Assembly: GCF_000830505.1 (NCBI RefSeq)
Contig: NZ_JXOK01000076.1
Location: forward strand, 1-64,000
Length of the DNA: 64,000 nt
Source: Vibrio mytili
Lineage (GTDB): Bacteria; Pseudomonadota; Gammaproteobacteria; Enterobacterales; Vibrionaceae
Direction: 5' to 3'
The notes beneath the pieces are model-generated. The model had not been told where the DNA came from. It did not search any database and saw only the letters and a program-made list of their open reading frames with translations. A program made the translations under genes and the position numbers. Positions 45,252 to 54,078 of the stretch are shown here, piece by piece (position 1 is the stretch's first letter; each line of letters starts with the position of its first letter).

Positions 45252-46223
45252 ATGGATTTTAAAACTATCCAAGCGCTTACTGCCGATGACATGGCAAAAG
45301 TGAACGAAACAATTCAAGCCCAACTCAATTCTGATGTCTCTTTAATCAACCAACTTGGTTTTTATATTGTTGGTGGTGGAGGGAAACGCCTAAGGCCTCT
45401 GTTGGCAATCCTGTCAGCACGTGCTCTTGGTTATCAAGGCAGCGGTCATACCATGGCGGCTGCGTTTATTGAGTTCATCCATACCGCTACCTTGCTGCAT
45501 GATGATGTAGTAGATGAATCGGATATGCGTCGTGGTAAAGCGACAGCCAATGCTGCTTTTGGTAATGCTGCGAGCGTACTGGTGGGAGACTTTATCTATA
45601 CCCGCTCATTTCAAATGATGACTGAGCTAGGATCGATGAAGATCCTTAAACTAATGAGTGATGCGGTTAACGTGATCGCCGAAGGTGAGGTTCAGCAGTT
45701 AATGAACTGTAATGATCCAGACACCACGGAAGATAACTATATGCAGGTTATCTACTCTAAAACAGCGCGTTTGTTCGAATCAGCCACACAGATTGGCGCT
45801 ATTTTGACGGATGCTCCAGAACACGTTGAGCTCGCTCTACAGAACTATGGTAAGTATCTTGGTACCGCTTTCCAGCTTATTGATGATGTCATGGACTACA
45901 CCTCTGATGGCGAAGACATGGGTAAAAACGTGGGTGATGACTTAGCAGAAGGCAAACCGACCCTTCCGCTGCTTCATGCGATGCGCAATACAACGCCAGA
46001 GAACGAGCAAATGATTCGTGATGCGATTGAGAAAGCGAATGGCATGGAACGTATCGATGCCATCTTAGCCGTCATGAAACAAGCAGGTTCTTTGGAATAT
46101 ACAACGCAAAAAGCGCTGGACGAAGCAGACAAAGCAATCGCAGAACTCAAAGTGTTACCAGAGTCGGAGTACAAACAGGCACTGGTCACCTTAGCGCACG
46201 TGGCGGTAAAACGAACTAAGTAG
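45252..46223 (+). CDS. ispB: Octaprenyl diphosphate synthase
   Basis: IspB elongates farnesyl diphosphate to the C40 side chain of ubiquinone and menaquinone. The 323 residues include GGGGKRLRPLLAIL, the first Asp-rich motif LLHDDVVDESDMRRGK and the second AFQLIDDVMDY. The ATG at 45252 gives the usual start MDFKTIQALTADDMAKVN; the frame extends to 45222 without family similarity. The Shine-Dalgarno is weak. It is divergent from rplU. Confidence 0.96.
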   Translation: MDFKTIQALTADDMAKVNETIQAQLNSDVSLINQLGFYIVGGGGKRLRPLLAILSARALGYQGSGHTMAAAFIEFIHTATLLHDDVVDESDMRRGKATANAAFGNAASVLVGDFIYTRSFQMMTELGSMKILKLMSDAVNVIAEGEVQQLMNCNDPDTTEDNYMQVIYSKTARLFESATQIGAILTDAPEHVELALQNYGKYLGTAFQLIDDVMDYTSDGEDMGKNVGDDLAEGKPTLPLLHAMRNTTPENEQMIRDAIEKANGMERIDAILAVMKQAGSLEYTTQKALDEADKAIAELKVLPESEYKQALVTLAHVAVKRTK

Positions 46224-46260
46224 GTTATCCCTTCTACTCACGATCAGTACCGTTGTCAGT

Positions 46261-46299
46261 TAAAAAAGAAGGCAGAGTTAAACTCTTCCTTCTTTTTTA
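46261..46299 (+). terminator. Rho-independent terminator of ispB
   Basis: TAAAAAAGAAGG pairs with CCTTCTTTTTTA (46261-46272 and 46288-46299), enclosing an AGAGTT/AACTCT inner stem, with T residues at the 3' side. Confidence 0.85.
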
Positions 46300-46383
46300 A
46301 TTATTGCTTTTTCTTTAACTGGCTTTTCCCGTGATTGTCGTCGGTTCATCAGGTTGCCTGCTTACATTTATCAGAGTACCTGA

Positions 46384-46575
46384 TTAATAGTATCTATCGC
46401 TACTGCCGTGTAATTGAGGATCGTCCTCAATTTCATCAAAAGTGACGGCAATTTGCTGATCTGTACCTTGCTTTGACAACAGCACCGTTTGAGCTTCATG
46501 ATCAACCACAAGGATTTTACCCACACCTTGCTGGCATTCGACAATCATACCTTTTCTAATTCGACTCGCTTCCAT
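46384..46575 (-). CDS. Small conserved hypothetical protein
   Basis: I do not recognise a named family for this 63-residue protein. It reads RIRKGMIVECQQGVGKILVVDHEAQTVLLSKQ, a pattern of alternating hydrophobics that looks like an SH3-like small barrel, followed by an acidic segment (FDEIEDDPQL). GAGGA precedes the ATG. It stands alone between ispB and mdh. A barrel fold is inferred from sequence pattern only. Confidence 0.65.
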   Translation of the reverse strand: MEASRIRKGMIVECQQGVGKILVVDHEAQTVLLSKQGTDQQIAVTFDEIEDDPQLHGSSDRYY

Positions 46576-46652
46576 CCTCTGCTCCTCTTGACGCTAACGC
46601 ATTCATAAATTTGTACGTAAAGAAAGGTAGAGGGATCAAAAAAGCCGATCCC

Positions 46653-46670
46653 AAGATCGGCTTTATATTC
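46653..46670 (-). terminator. Possible terminator of mdh
   Basis: AGCCGATC and GATCGGCT flank CCCAA near 46649-46669 downstream of the mdh stop. The minus strand then reads TTTTTTGATCCC, giving a T run. Confidence 0.75.
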
Positions 46671-46685
46671 AAATAACTTTTTACA

Positions 46686-47621
46686 TTATTTAGCGAATTC
46701 AACACCAATATTGATATCGCCATTCAGCGTTTCTAGCATGTTATCTAGTGCGGACTTCTCATAATCGCTTAGCGCACCGTAGCTTAGGATTTCTTCCACG
46801 CCTTCTTTGCCTAGTTTCACTGGCTGAGCAAAGTATGGGGCATGTTCGCCATCCCCTTCAACGTATGCACACTCGACAACACCTTCTTCACCTTGCAGCG
46901 CACGGACGAGAGATAAACCAAAACGACATGCCGCCTGACCCATTGATAGCGTCGCACTGCCGCCACCCGCTTTCGCTTCAACAACTTCTGTACCTGCGTT
47001 TTGAATGCGTTTGGTCAGCGCTTCAACTTCTTCCGCTGTAAATTCCACACCTTCAACTTGAGAAAGCAAAGGAAGAATCGTTACGCCAGAGTGGCCACCA
47101 ATAACAGGGACACGAACATCGCCTGGATCTTTATCTTTAAGCTCAGCAACAAATGTCTCTGAACGAATCACATCTAGTGTGGTTACACCAAACAATCGAC
47201 GCTTGTCGTAAACGCCCGCTTTCTTAAGAACTTCAGCAGCAATTGGCACGGTAGTATTAACCGGGTTAGTGATAATACCTACGCAGGCCTTTGGACAAAC
47301 AACAGCAATTTTTTCCGCTAACGACTTCACAATCCCAGCATTTACATTAAATAGATCGGCACGATCCATACCAGGTTTACGGGCAACGCCCGCAGAGATG
47401 AGCACAACATCCGCCCCTTCTAGAGCTGGCGTTGGATCTTCACCTGAATATCCTTTGATCGATACCGGTGTTGGAATGTGGCTAAGATCTGCTGCAACAC
47501 CAGGAGTCACAGGCGCAATGTCATATAGGGCTAAATCAGAACCTGCAGGTAGGCGGTTCTTAAGTAAAAGGGCAAGGGCTTGACCGATACCGCCAGCGGC
47601 ACCAATAACGGCTACTTTCAT
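46686..47621 (-). CDS. mdh: Malate dehydrogenase
   Basis: Mdh oxidises malate to oxaloacetate with NAD in the TCA cycle. The 311 residues begin MKVAVIGAAGGIGQALALLLK (NAD motif). They include ISAGVARKPGMDRADLFNVNAGIV with substrate arginines, GIITNPVNTTVPIAAEVL, and the catalytic His in VIGGHSGVTILP. The length matches the E. coli enzyme (312). AAGGAG precedes the ATG. It is divergent from argR. Confidence 0.98.
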   Translation of the reverse strand: MKVAVIGAAGGIGQALALLLKNRLPAGSDLALYDIAPVTPGVAADLSHIPTPVSIKGYSGEDPTPALEGADVVLISAGVARKPGMDRADLFNVNAGIVKSLAEKIAVVCPKACVGIITNPVNTTVPIAAEVLKKAGVYDKRRLFGVTTLDVIRSETFVAELKDKDPGDVRVPVIGGHSGVTILPLLSQVEGVEFTAEEVEALTKRIQNAGTEVVEAKAGGGSATLSMGQAACRFGLSLVRALQGEEGVVECAYVEGDGEHAPYFAQPVKLGKEGVEEILSYGALSDYEKSALDNMLETLNGDINIGVEFAK

Positions 47622-47974
47622 GTAGTTCTCCTTGAGAGTATTTCTCTTATATACGTATTCATAGGGTAGTTTGTAACCAACTGGAGTTAAGCTATCGGAA
47701 TCACAACTTGATTACAATCAATTAACGCTAGCTTTGCGACCTCGCGCAACTCGCTTCAGACGTGCTACAAGCAAAGGCCAGATTATTGTTTTATTCTGCT
47801 GAAAAGACAACAAATCCCCTGCCATTTGTCTCACAGGTGTAATAAATGATACAAAACTCCGTTCGGTTTATTGTTTACAGTGATGCAACTAACATATTGC
47901 CCGCTCTTTTTGGTACTCTCTGAATATCTATGCGAGAATATGCAAAATTGCATATCCGTAATAAAGAGAATCGA
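47622..47974. other. Divergent intergenic region, mdh / argR
   Basis: This 353-bp region includes the tandem ARG boxes near argR (47919-47955). The remainder is the mdh promoter side, with no ORF or further structure seen. Confidence 0.55.
47919..47955 (+). promoter_or_regulatory. Tandem ARG boxes upstream of argR
   Basis: ATATGCAAAATTGCATAT at 47938-47955 is an 18-bp near-perfect palindrome in the size and symmetry of an ARG box. An adjacent TCTGAATATCTATGCGAG at 47919-47936 is a weaker second copy with a one-base gap. Autoregulation by ArgR-arginine is inferred, as in enterics. Confidence 0.6.
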
Positions 47975-48451
47975 ATGACTATACGCAATTCTGAAAAACA
48001 AGATAATTTAGTCCGTGCATTTAAAGCCCTACTCAAAGAAGAAAGCTTTGGTTCCCAAGGTGAAATCGTTGATGCCCTAAAGCAACAAGGCTTCGATAGC
48101 ATTAACCAGTCGAAAGTTTCTCGCATGCTGACAAAATTCGGCGCTGTACGTACAAGAAACGCAAAAATGGACATGGTCTACTGCTTGCCAGCCGAGTTAG
48201 GCGTCCCAACGGTAGGCAGCTCACTGCGTGAACTCGTGCTCGACATTGATCATAACGATGCCGTCGTGGTGATTCACACTGGTCCAGGAGCGGCACAATT
48301 GATTGCGCGCTTACTTGACTCTTTAGGTAAATCTGAAGGTATTCTTGGCGTCGTTGCCGGTGACGACACCATCTTCATAACACCAACCTTACCTGTATCA
48401 ACGAAACAGCTGTTTAAATCCGTGTGCGCCCTGTTCGAATACACAGGTTAA
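47975..48451 (+). CDS. argR: Arginine repressor
   Basis: ArgR is the hexameric arginine-dependent repressor of arginine genes and a Xer recombination cofactor. The 158 residues have an N-terminal winged helix (LVRAFKALLKEESFGSQGEIVDALKQQGFDSINQSKVSRMLTKFG). The C-terminal oligomerisation and arginine-binding part follows, with HTGPGAAQLIARLLDS and VVAGDDTIFITP. The ATG at 47975 is preferred over 47930, which lies in the operator. It faces mdh divergently, a standard arrangement. Confidence 0.97.
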   Translation: MTIRNSEKQDNLVRAFKALLKEESFGSQGEIVDALKQQGFDSINQSKVSRMLTKFGAVRTRNAKMDMVYCLPAELGVPTVGSSLRELVLDIDHNDAVVVIHTGPGAAQLIARLLDSLGKSEGILGVVAGDDTIFITPTLPVSTKQLFKSVCALFEYTG

Positions 48452-48485
48452 TCAACAAATCGTTGCGATAATTTGTCCGTAACTA

Positions 48486-48526
48486 TTTGTGAGCTATGAA
48501 ATAAATTGTATTTCATAGCTCACAAA
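48486..48526. repeat. 17-bp perfect inverted repeat downstream of argR
   Basis: TTTGTGAGCTATGAAAT and ATTTCATAGCTCACAAA are perfect complements around a seven-base loop, 34 bases after the argR stop. There is no following T run. It may end or protect the argR mRNA 3' end or be a protein-binding site. Confidence 0.6.
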
Positions 48527-48572
48527 ACCCGCTCATCCTGCCTAAAATTAATCTCTTTCCCATCACTATATT

Positions 48573-48588
48573 TGTGATGGCGATCACG
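48573..48588. promoter_or_regulatory. CRP-like site upstream of TAXI-TRAP operon
   Basis: TGTGATGGCGATCACG matches nine of ten positions of TGTGA-N6-TCACA. It sits about 290 bp before the solute-binding gene start, consistent with catabolite-regulated uptake. Confidence 0.55.
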
Positions 48589-48861
48589 CATTGAATCATT
48601 TTCATCGTCTTTACTTAGTTGAACATAAGTAATTGTTATAAAAAGAATAAATCTATTGATTATTCACTGTACTAAATCGAAAGTTTTAGATTTATTCGCT
48701 ATAACTTTTAACATTCGAATAATTTTCTACCAATTTGTTGTTATAATTCGCTTACTTTTTCAAGCAATTAGATGAAAAAGTTGCCGTTTCCAAAACAGGA
48801 AACTCCAGAGGTAATTTACAATTATTTCCGGGTAGAGAATGAATATAAGGAAGGGAAATTC

Positions 48862-49830
48862 ATGGCATTTAACAAACTTCTCAAAGTAGGTGCAATCGCT
48901 GCAGCAGTGATGGGTGCAGGTGCAGTCAACGCTCAAGAGTTTATCACCATCGGTACCGGTTCAGTGACAGGTGTTTACTATCCAACAGGTGGTGCGATCT
49001 GTAAATTGGTCAACAAAGGCCGTAAAGATCACGACGTACGCTGCTCGGTAGAATCAACGGGTGGTTCGATCTACAACGTAAATACTATCCGCGCTGGCGA
49101 ATTGGACTTTGGTATCGTGCAATCGGATTGGCAGTACCATGGTTACAACGGTACGAGTAAGTTTGCCGATCAAGGCCCATACAAAAAGCTACGCGCAATG
49201 TTCTCTCTTCATACCGAACCTTTCAACATTATCGCACGTGCTGATTCTGGTATTAATGGCGTAAAAGATCTTGCTGGTAAACGCGTCAATATCGGTAACC
49301 CTGGGTCTGGTGACCGCGCAACGATGGGCGTGGTCATGAATGCGATGGGCTGGACAAATGACAGCTTTAAGTTAGCGTCGGAGCTCAAAGGCTCAGAGCG
49401 TTCTCAAGCACTTTGTGATAACAAAATCGATGCCTTCATCTATATGGTTGGTCACCCGAACGGTTCTATCAAGGAAGCAACAACATCGTGTGATGCAAAA
49501 CTGGTTTCCGCTACAGGTCCGGAAATCGATAAGATTGTGGCCGACAATCCTTACTACGCATACAGCACGGTCCCTGCTGGCATGTACCGTGGCACTGATG
49601 AAGATGTAAACAGCTTTGGTGTAGCTGCAACCATGGTGACAACGTCTGATGTTTCAGATGAAGTGGCATACACGGTAGCAAAAGCCGTATTCGAGAATTT
49701 CGATACCTTTAAGCGTCTTCACCCTGCGTTTGCTAACCTGAAAAAAGAAGACATGGTAAAAGCTGGTCTTTCTATCCCGCTTCACCCTGGTGCAGTGAAG
49801 TACTACAAAGAAGTGGGTCTACTTAAGTAA
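48862..49830 (+). CDS. TAXI-family TRAP transporter solute-binding protein
   Basis: This 322-residue periplasmic protein belongs to the TAXI (TRAP-associated extracytoplasmic immunogenic) family. After a signal peptide ending AGAVNAQ it shows FITIGTGSVTGVYYPTGGAICKLVNKG, ESTGGSIYNVNTIRAGELDFGIVQSDW and KDLAGKRVNIGNPGSGDRATM. The ligand is unknown, but family members bind glutamate, 2-oxoglutarate and related acids. The ATG at 48862 is chosen because AAGGAAGGG lies just upstream. It is followed by a fused TRAP permease and a universal stress protein. Confidence 0.95.
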   Translation: MAFNKLLKVGAIAAAVMGAGAVNAQEFITIGTGSVTGVYYPTGGAICKLVNKGRKDHDVRCSVESTGGSIYNVNTIRAGELDFGIVQSDWQYHGYNGTSKFADQGPYKKLRAMFSLHTEPFNIIARADSGINGVKDLAGKRVNIGNPGSGDRATMGVVMNAMGWTNDSFKLASELKGSERSQALCDNKIDAFIYMVGHPNGSIKEATTSCDAKLVSATGPEIDKIVADNPYYAYSTVPAGMYRGTDEDVNSFGVAATMVTTSDVSDEVAYTVAKAVFENFDTFKRLHPAFANLKKEDMVKAGLSIPLHPGAVKYYKEVGLLK

Positions 49831-50171
49831 CCACTGATTGAAGTGGATTGTATGTTTTATGTCACTGGATGTTTTATGCCACTGGCGACACATGTAGTCC
49901 ACTTAAGCATACTGGCTTAAGTCAATTGAGCCGGTATGCTTTGCTCTATATTCCGTTACCCCCTCTTATAATGGGTTTGTATGCCTATCTCTTTTTGGCA
50001 TGTAATGCTCACGAAATTTTAACGCTGACAGTCAAAGTATCTATTCACAGTCACGACTTTGGTCTCATTCAGCGCAAACTCAAAAAAGCAAACCTCACTC
50101 TATTCACTACACTGATAGAGTCGAACTGTGGTTCTCAATAGAAAGAATCATGAATAATAAGGATTAAGTAC
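49831..50171. other. Spacer between TAXI gene and TRAP permease gene
   Basis: These 341 bp hold a hairpin (49906-49940) and a short direct repeat ATGTTTTATG-CACTGG at about 49853 and 49869. An open frame from 49848 to 50141 has no recognisable protein pattern and is not called. Confidence 0.5.
49906..49940 (+). terminator. Hairpin between TAXI and TRAP permease genes
   Basis: AGCATACTGGCT and AGCCGGTATGCT pair over 12 bp with one G-U and an 11-nt loop, followed by TTTGCTCT. It could be a partial terminator that keeps the binding protein more abundant than the permease. Confidence 0.55.
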
Positions 50172-52751
50172 ATGGCGACGAATAATACTCCGTCACAAGA
50201 TGTGCAAGAGATGGTGGCTCAGGCAGACACAGGTGCACGCAGTCCATTGGGCATGCAAGGGCGAATTCTTTGGTTCGTTCCTCTGTGTTGGTCACTATTT
50301 CAGCTCTGGTACGCATCGCCGCTACCGTTTATTTTTAATTTTGGCGTACTCAATGACACAGAGGCTCGAGCGATTCACTTGACCTTTGCGATTTTTTTGT
50401 CTTTCACTGCTTATCCCGCAATGAAAAACTCGCCACGCGATCGTATCCCGCTCGTGGATTGGATTCTTGCTCTGGCTGGTAGTTTTTCTGCTGCTTATAT
50501 TTATATATTTTATACAGAATTAGCAGGCCGCTCCGGGGCTCCAATCACCATGGATATCGTGGTTGCGGTCATCGGAATGGTACTGTTGTTGGAAGCGACA
50601 CGCCGAGCGTTAGGGCCACCATTGATGATCGTGGCAGCCGTGTTCCTCACTTATACCTTTGCCGGACCTTACATGCCGGATGTGATCGCCCATAAAGGTG
50701 CGAGTTTAAACAAAGCGATGTCGCACTTATGGCTAACCACCGAAGGGGTATTTGGTGTGGCACTCGGTGTTTCAACCTCGTTTGTTTTCTTGTTTGTTCT
50801 GTTTGGAGCAATGTTAGAACGTGCGGGCGCTGGGGCTTATTTCATTAAAGTTGCCTTCTCTCTATTGGGTCACATGAAAGGTGGACCTGCGAAAGCCGCC
50901 GTTGTCGCATCTGGCTTGTCAGGCTTAGTGTCAGGCTCTTCAATTGCCAACGTTGTGACGACGGGTACCTTTACTATCCCACTCATGAAACGAGTAGGCT
51001 TTCCGGGCACCAAAGCAGGAGCGGTCGAAGTCGCTGCCTCGACCAATGGCCAGTTAACCCCACCAATTATGGGTGCGGCGGCATTCTTGATGGTCGAATA
51101 CGTCGGAATATCTTATGTGGAGGTGATCAAAGCTGCTCTACTCCCGGCTCTGATTTCTTATATTGCTTTGATCTACATCGTTCACCTTGAAGCTTGTAAA
51201 GCAGGCATGACAGGTTTGCCACGCCGTCATAACCCAACCATGCTGCAAAGTATGTTGTCGTTTATAGGAACCATTTTGGGTCTGTGTGTAGTCAGCGCCC
51301 TGGTCTACTATGGTGTTGGCTGGACTAAAGATGTTTTCGGTGCAGCGGCAACGCCAATTGTCACGGTTGCATTGCTCATTGCGTATGTTTGCTTAGCCAA
51401 AATCTCCTCTAACCACCTTAAAGATGGTGATATCAGCATTGATGAAGAACTCACGGAAGTCCCGGAACCAGGACCAACCGTAAAATCTGGTCTGCATTTC
51501 CTACTGCCTATCGTGGTATTAGTTTGGTGTTTAACTGTTGAACGCTTCTCACCTGGACTATCTGCATTCTGGGCCACCGTTTTCATGATTTTCATCTTGT
51601 TGACTCAACGTCCTTTGATTGCATTCTTGTCTAAAGAAGGCAGCTTGAAGGAGCAGACCAAAGAAGGCTTTATCGACCTTGCAGAAAGCTTGGTATCTGG
51701 CGCGCGCAATATGATCGGTATCGGCGTTGCCACCGCAGCGGCAGGTACGGTCGTCGGCGTGGTGACCTTAACAGGTATTGGCTTGGTCATGACCGACTTC
51801 GTTGAGTTCATCTCCGGTGGTAGCGTGATACTCATGTTACTGTTTACTGCAGTGATCAGTCTGATATTAGGCATGGGTCTACCAACGACAGCAAACTACA
51901 TTGTAGTTTCAACCTTGATGGCTCCGGTGATCGTCACGTTAGGTGCTGCGCATGGTTTGATCATTCCACTGATTGCGGTGCATTTGTTCGTGTTCTACTT
52001 TGGCATCTTGGCGGATGATACCCCACCCGTTGGTCTGGCAGCATTTGCCGCTGCAGCGATTGCCAAATCGGACCCAATTCGTACTGGTATCCAAGGCTTT
52101 ACCTACGATATACGCACGGCGATCTTGCCATTTATGTTCGTGTTCAATACCCAACTGCTATTAATGGGCATTGATACATGGTGGCATCTGGCACTGACGA
52201 TAATCTCTTCGATTATTGCCATGTTGATTTTCTCCGCAGCAACTCAAGGATGGTGGTTTACTCGCAATAAATGGTGGGAAACCGTTCTACTATTAGTGCT
52301 AACGTTCTCTTTCTTCCGTCCCGGGTTTTGGTGGGACATGCTCTACCCGGCGAAAGTCAATACACCGGGCGTGGAAGTGGCTCAGATCGTTGAAACACTC
52401 GATGTAGGGCAATCACTTGAGCTTCGTGTTGCTGGAGAGAACTTAGAAGGTGAGTACATCGAAAAAACCGTTTTACTCCCATTTGACGATGAAGCGAAAA
52501 CTGCGGAAGAACGACTGTCATCTATGGGGCTGATGCTCACTCAAAGCGACAATAAAATGATTGTCGATATGGTCGAGTTTGGCAGTCCGGCAGAATCCGC
52601 AGGCGTCGATTTCGACTGGGAGATCAAATCGGTCATTCAAGATGCCGCACGTCCGATGAAAGAGTGGGTATTTGTGCCCTGCCTAATGATTTTATTACTA
52701 ATGGCCATGAACCAAAAACGTCGTGCTCGCAAGGAACAATTGAGCGCATAA
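50172..52751 (+). CDS. TRAP transporter fused permease (DctQM type)
   Basis: This 859-residue membrane protein fuses the small 4-TM DctQ-like part (about 30-170) to the large 12-TM DctM-like part (about 180-680), the arrangement that accompanies TAXI binding proteins. Motifs include GGPAKAAVVASGLSGLVSGSSIANVVTTGTFTIPLMK and GQLTPPIMGAAAFLM. GMGLPTTANYIVVSTLMAPV and FGILADDTPPVGLAAFAAAAIA also fit. A C-terminal soluble stretch with a PDZ-like pattern (VEFGSPAESAGVDFDWEIKSV) precedes a final helix. It is a sodium-driven importer; the substrate is unknown. Confidence 0.95.
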   Translation: MATNNTPSQDVQEMVAQADTGARSPLGMQGRILWFVPLCWSLFQLWYASPLPFIFNFGVLNDTEARAIHLTFAIFLSFTAYPAMKNSPRDRIPLVDWILALAGSFSAAYIYIFYTELAGRSGAPITMDIVVAVIGMVLLLEATRRALGPPLMIVAAVFLTYTFAGPYMPDVIAHKGASLNKAMSHLWLTTEGVFGVALGVSTSFVFLFVLFGAMLERAGAGAYFIKVAFSLLGHMKGGPAKAAVVASGLSGLVSGSSIANVVTTGTFTIPLMKRVGFPGTKAGAVEVAASTNGQLTPPIMGAAAFLMVEYVGISYVEVIKAALLPALISYIALIYIVHLEACKAGMTGLPRRHNPTMLQSMLSFIGTILGLCVVSALVYYGVGWTKDVFGAAATPIVTVALLIAYVCLAKISSNHLKDGDISIDEELTEVPEPGPTVKSGLHFLLPIVVLVWCLTVERFSPGLSAFWATVFMIFILLTQRPLIAFLSKEGSLKEQTKEGFIDLAESLVSGARNMIGIGVATAAAGTVVGVVTLTGIGLVMTDFVEFISGGSVILMLLFTAVISLILGMGLPTTANYIVVSTLMAPVIVTLGAAHGLIIPLIAVHLFVFYFGILADDTPPVGLAAFAAAAIAKSDPIRTGIQGFTYDIRTAILPFMFVFNTQLLLMGIDTWWHLALTIISSIIAMLIFSAATQGWWFTRNKWWETVLLLVLTFSFFRPGFWWDMLYPAKVNTPGVEVAQIVETLDVGQSLELRVAGENLEGEYIEKTVLLPFDDEAKTAEERLSSMGLMLTQSDNKMIVDMVEFGSPAESAGVDFDWEIKSVIQDAARPMKEWVFVPCLMILLLMAMNQKRRARKEQLSA

Positions 52752-52795
52752 CCGAATTAGCCCCGAGGACACGGGGCTTTAATGAGAGACATTGA

Positions 52796-53233
52796 ATGTA
52801 CAAACAAATACTTGTTCCGGTCGATCTGAATGAACAGGGTTTCTCTGATCGTGCTGTCGAATTAGCGGTGTGGCAAGCTCAACACGCCAATGCCGAGATT
52901 CATTTGTTGACGGTATTGCCGGGAATCCATATGTCGATGGTCGCGACGTATTTTCCCAAAGATGCGGCCAAGAAAATGAAACAAGACGTGGAAAAGCAAC
53001 TAACCGCGTTTGCCAAGGCGAACATCACGGACGATGTGACTTATCACGTGCACGTCGCTGAAGGAAAAGCCTACTCGACCATTCTTGATCACGCTAAGCG
53101 CTTGCATGCAGATCTGATCATCATGCCAAGTCATAAGCGCTCCAAGCTCAATAAAGTGATGCTAGGCTCTGTCGCGAGTAAAGTGGTGGAATACTCACCA
53201 ATTAACGTGATGGTGGTGAAACCACAAAGTTAA
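52796..53233 (+). CDS. Universal stress protein, UspA family
   Basis: This 145-residue protein has the UspA fold: YKQILVPVDLNEQGFSDRAVELAVWQA at the N terminus. The C-terminal ATP-binding motif is IIMPSHKRSKLNKVMLGSVASKVVEYSPINVMVV (G-2x-G-9x-S/T pattern). It follows the TRAP permease by 44 bp and probably shares its operon. Usp proteins linked to TRAP genes, such as TeaD in Halomonas, regulate transport by binding ATP; that role here is inferred. Confidence 0.9.
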   Translation: MYKQILVPVDLNEQGFSDRAVELAVWQAQHANAEIHLLTVLPGIHMSMVATYFPKDAAKKMKQDVEKQLTAFAKANITDDVTYHVHVAEGKAYSTILDHAKRLHADLIIMPSHKRSKLNKVMLGSVASKVVEYSPINVMVVKPQS

Positions 53234-53319
53234 ACGGCCGTTAACTGTTTTTATGGTTAAGTGTTGTTTGGCGAGGACGCCTATTCAAAAGCGTTGAGCG
53301 ACACAGAGTTTATGCGAAG

Positions 53320-53346
53320 AAAGGTTGATGTTCACATCAACCTTTT
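53320..53346. terminator. Terminator after usp gene, facing thiQ
   Basis: AAAGGTTGATG and CATCAACCTTT form a perfect 11-bp stem with a four-base loop followed by TT. It lies between the convergent usp and thiQ genes. Confidence 0.88.
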
Positions 53347-53373
53347 TGTTTGGTATTCGCTCGTTATTTGGTA

Positions 53374-54078
53374 TTAGCTTGCGGCTCGGACAAACGCTTG
53401 TAAAGCTTCACTCGGATGCACCGCCGTGAGTTCATCCATCTTTCCTGCTGCTTCTATTTGTCCAGCAGCAACAAAGGCAAAGTGACTGGCGATGGCATTG
53501 GCATCACTCAAATGATGCGTCACCATAATCACCGTAATCCCCCGCTCCTCTGCAAGGCTTTTGACTAACGTAAGCATTTCTTCCCTAAGCACAGGGTCGA
53601 GCGCAGAGAAAGGTTCATCCAGTAACCACATCGCATGAGGCTGAACAAAGCAACGAGCTAACGCCACTCGTTGACGTTGCCCCCCCGATAAATGTTCCGG
53701 CAAACGATCGAGAAATTCCGCAACCCCAACTTGCTGCGCAGCGTGTTCGACCTGATGTTTCTGCGCGGGGGTGAGTTTTAACCCTGGGTGTAAACCTAAA
53801 CCAATGTTGTCACGTACAGTTAGGTGAGCAAACAAATTATGCTCTTGAAATAACATAGAAAAAGGACGCAGATACGGTGCCTTATCCACGATAGATTCAC
53901 CATTGATTCGAATATCCCCGTCATCGGGACTAATGAACCCAGCGACCAGAGCTAATAAAGTCGATTTTCCTGCGCCACTCGGGCCCATCAGCGACACAAT
54001 CTGACCACGCTCTATGGTTAAATCAAAACGAAACAGTTCATGTTGATAAGTGTACTGCACGTCATCCAACACTAACAT
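53374..54078 (-). CDS. thiQ: Thiamine ABC transporter ATP-binding protein
   Basis: ThiQ energises uptake of thiamine and thiamine phosphates. The 234 residues show Walker A GPSGAGKST, the Q-loop LFQEHNLFAHL, signature LSGGQRQRV, Walker B MWLLDEPFSALD and the H-loop TVIMVTHH. It begins seven bases inside the thiP end, so the pair is translationally coupled. The order thiB-thiP-thiQ behind a TPP riboswitch fixes its substrate. Confidence 0.96.
   Translation of the reverse strand: MLVLDDVQYTYQHELFRFDLTIERGQIVSLMGPSGAGKSTLLALVAGFISPDDGDIRINGESIVDKAPYLRPFSMLFQEHNLFAHLTVRDNIGLGLHPGLKLTPAQKHQVEHAAQQVGVAEFLDRLPEHLSGGQRQRVALARCFVQPHAMWLLDEPFSALDPVLREEMLTLVKSLAEERGITVIMVTHHLSDANAIASHFAFVAAGQIEAAGKMDELTAVHPSEALQAFVRAAS

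Larger units (their letters stand above)
48452..48861. other. Intergenic region, argR / TAXI-TRAP gene
   Basis: This 410-bp stretch contains a 17-bp inverted repeat (48486-48526), a strong CRP-like site (48573-48588) and an AT-rich promoter segment (48640-48760). An in-frame ATG at 48772 of the TRAP gene lies here but is not preferred. Confidence 0.55.

Noticed and set aside
49848..50141. 97-codon ORF between TAXI and TRAP permease
   Set aside because: It begins inside a direct repeat, crosses the hairpin, and has no recognisable motif, good ribosome site or plausible composition.
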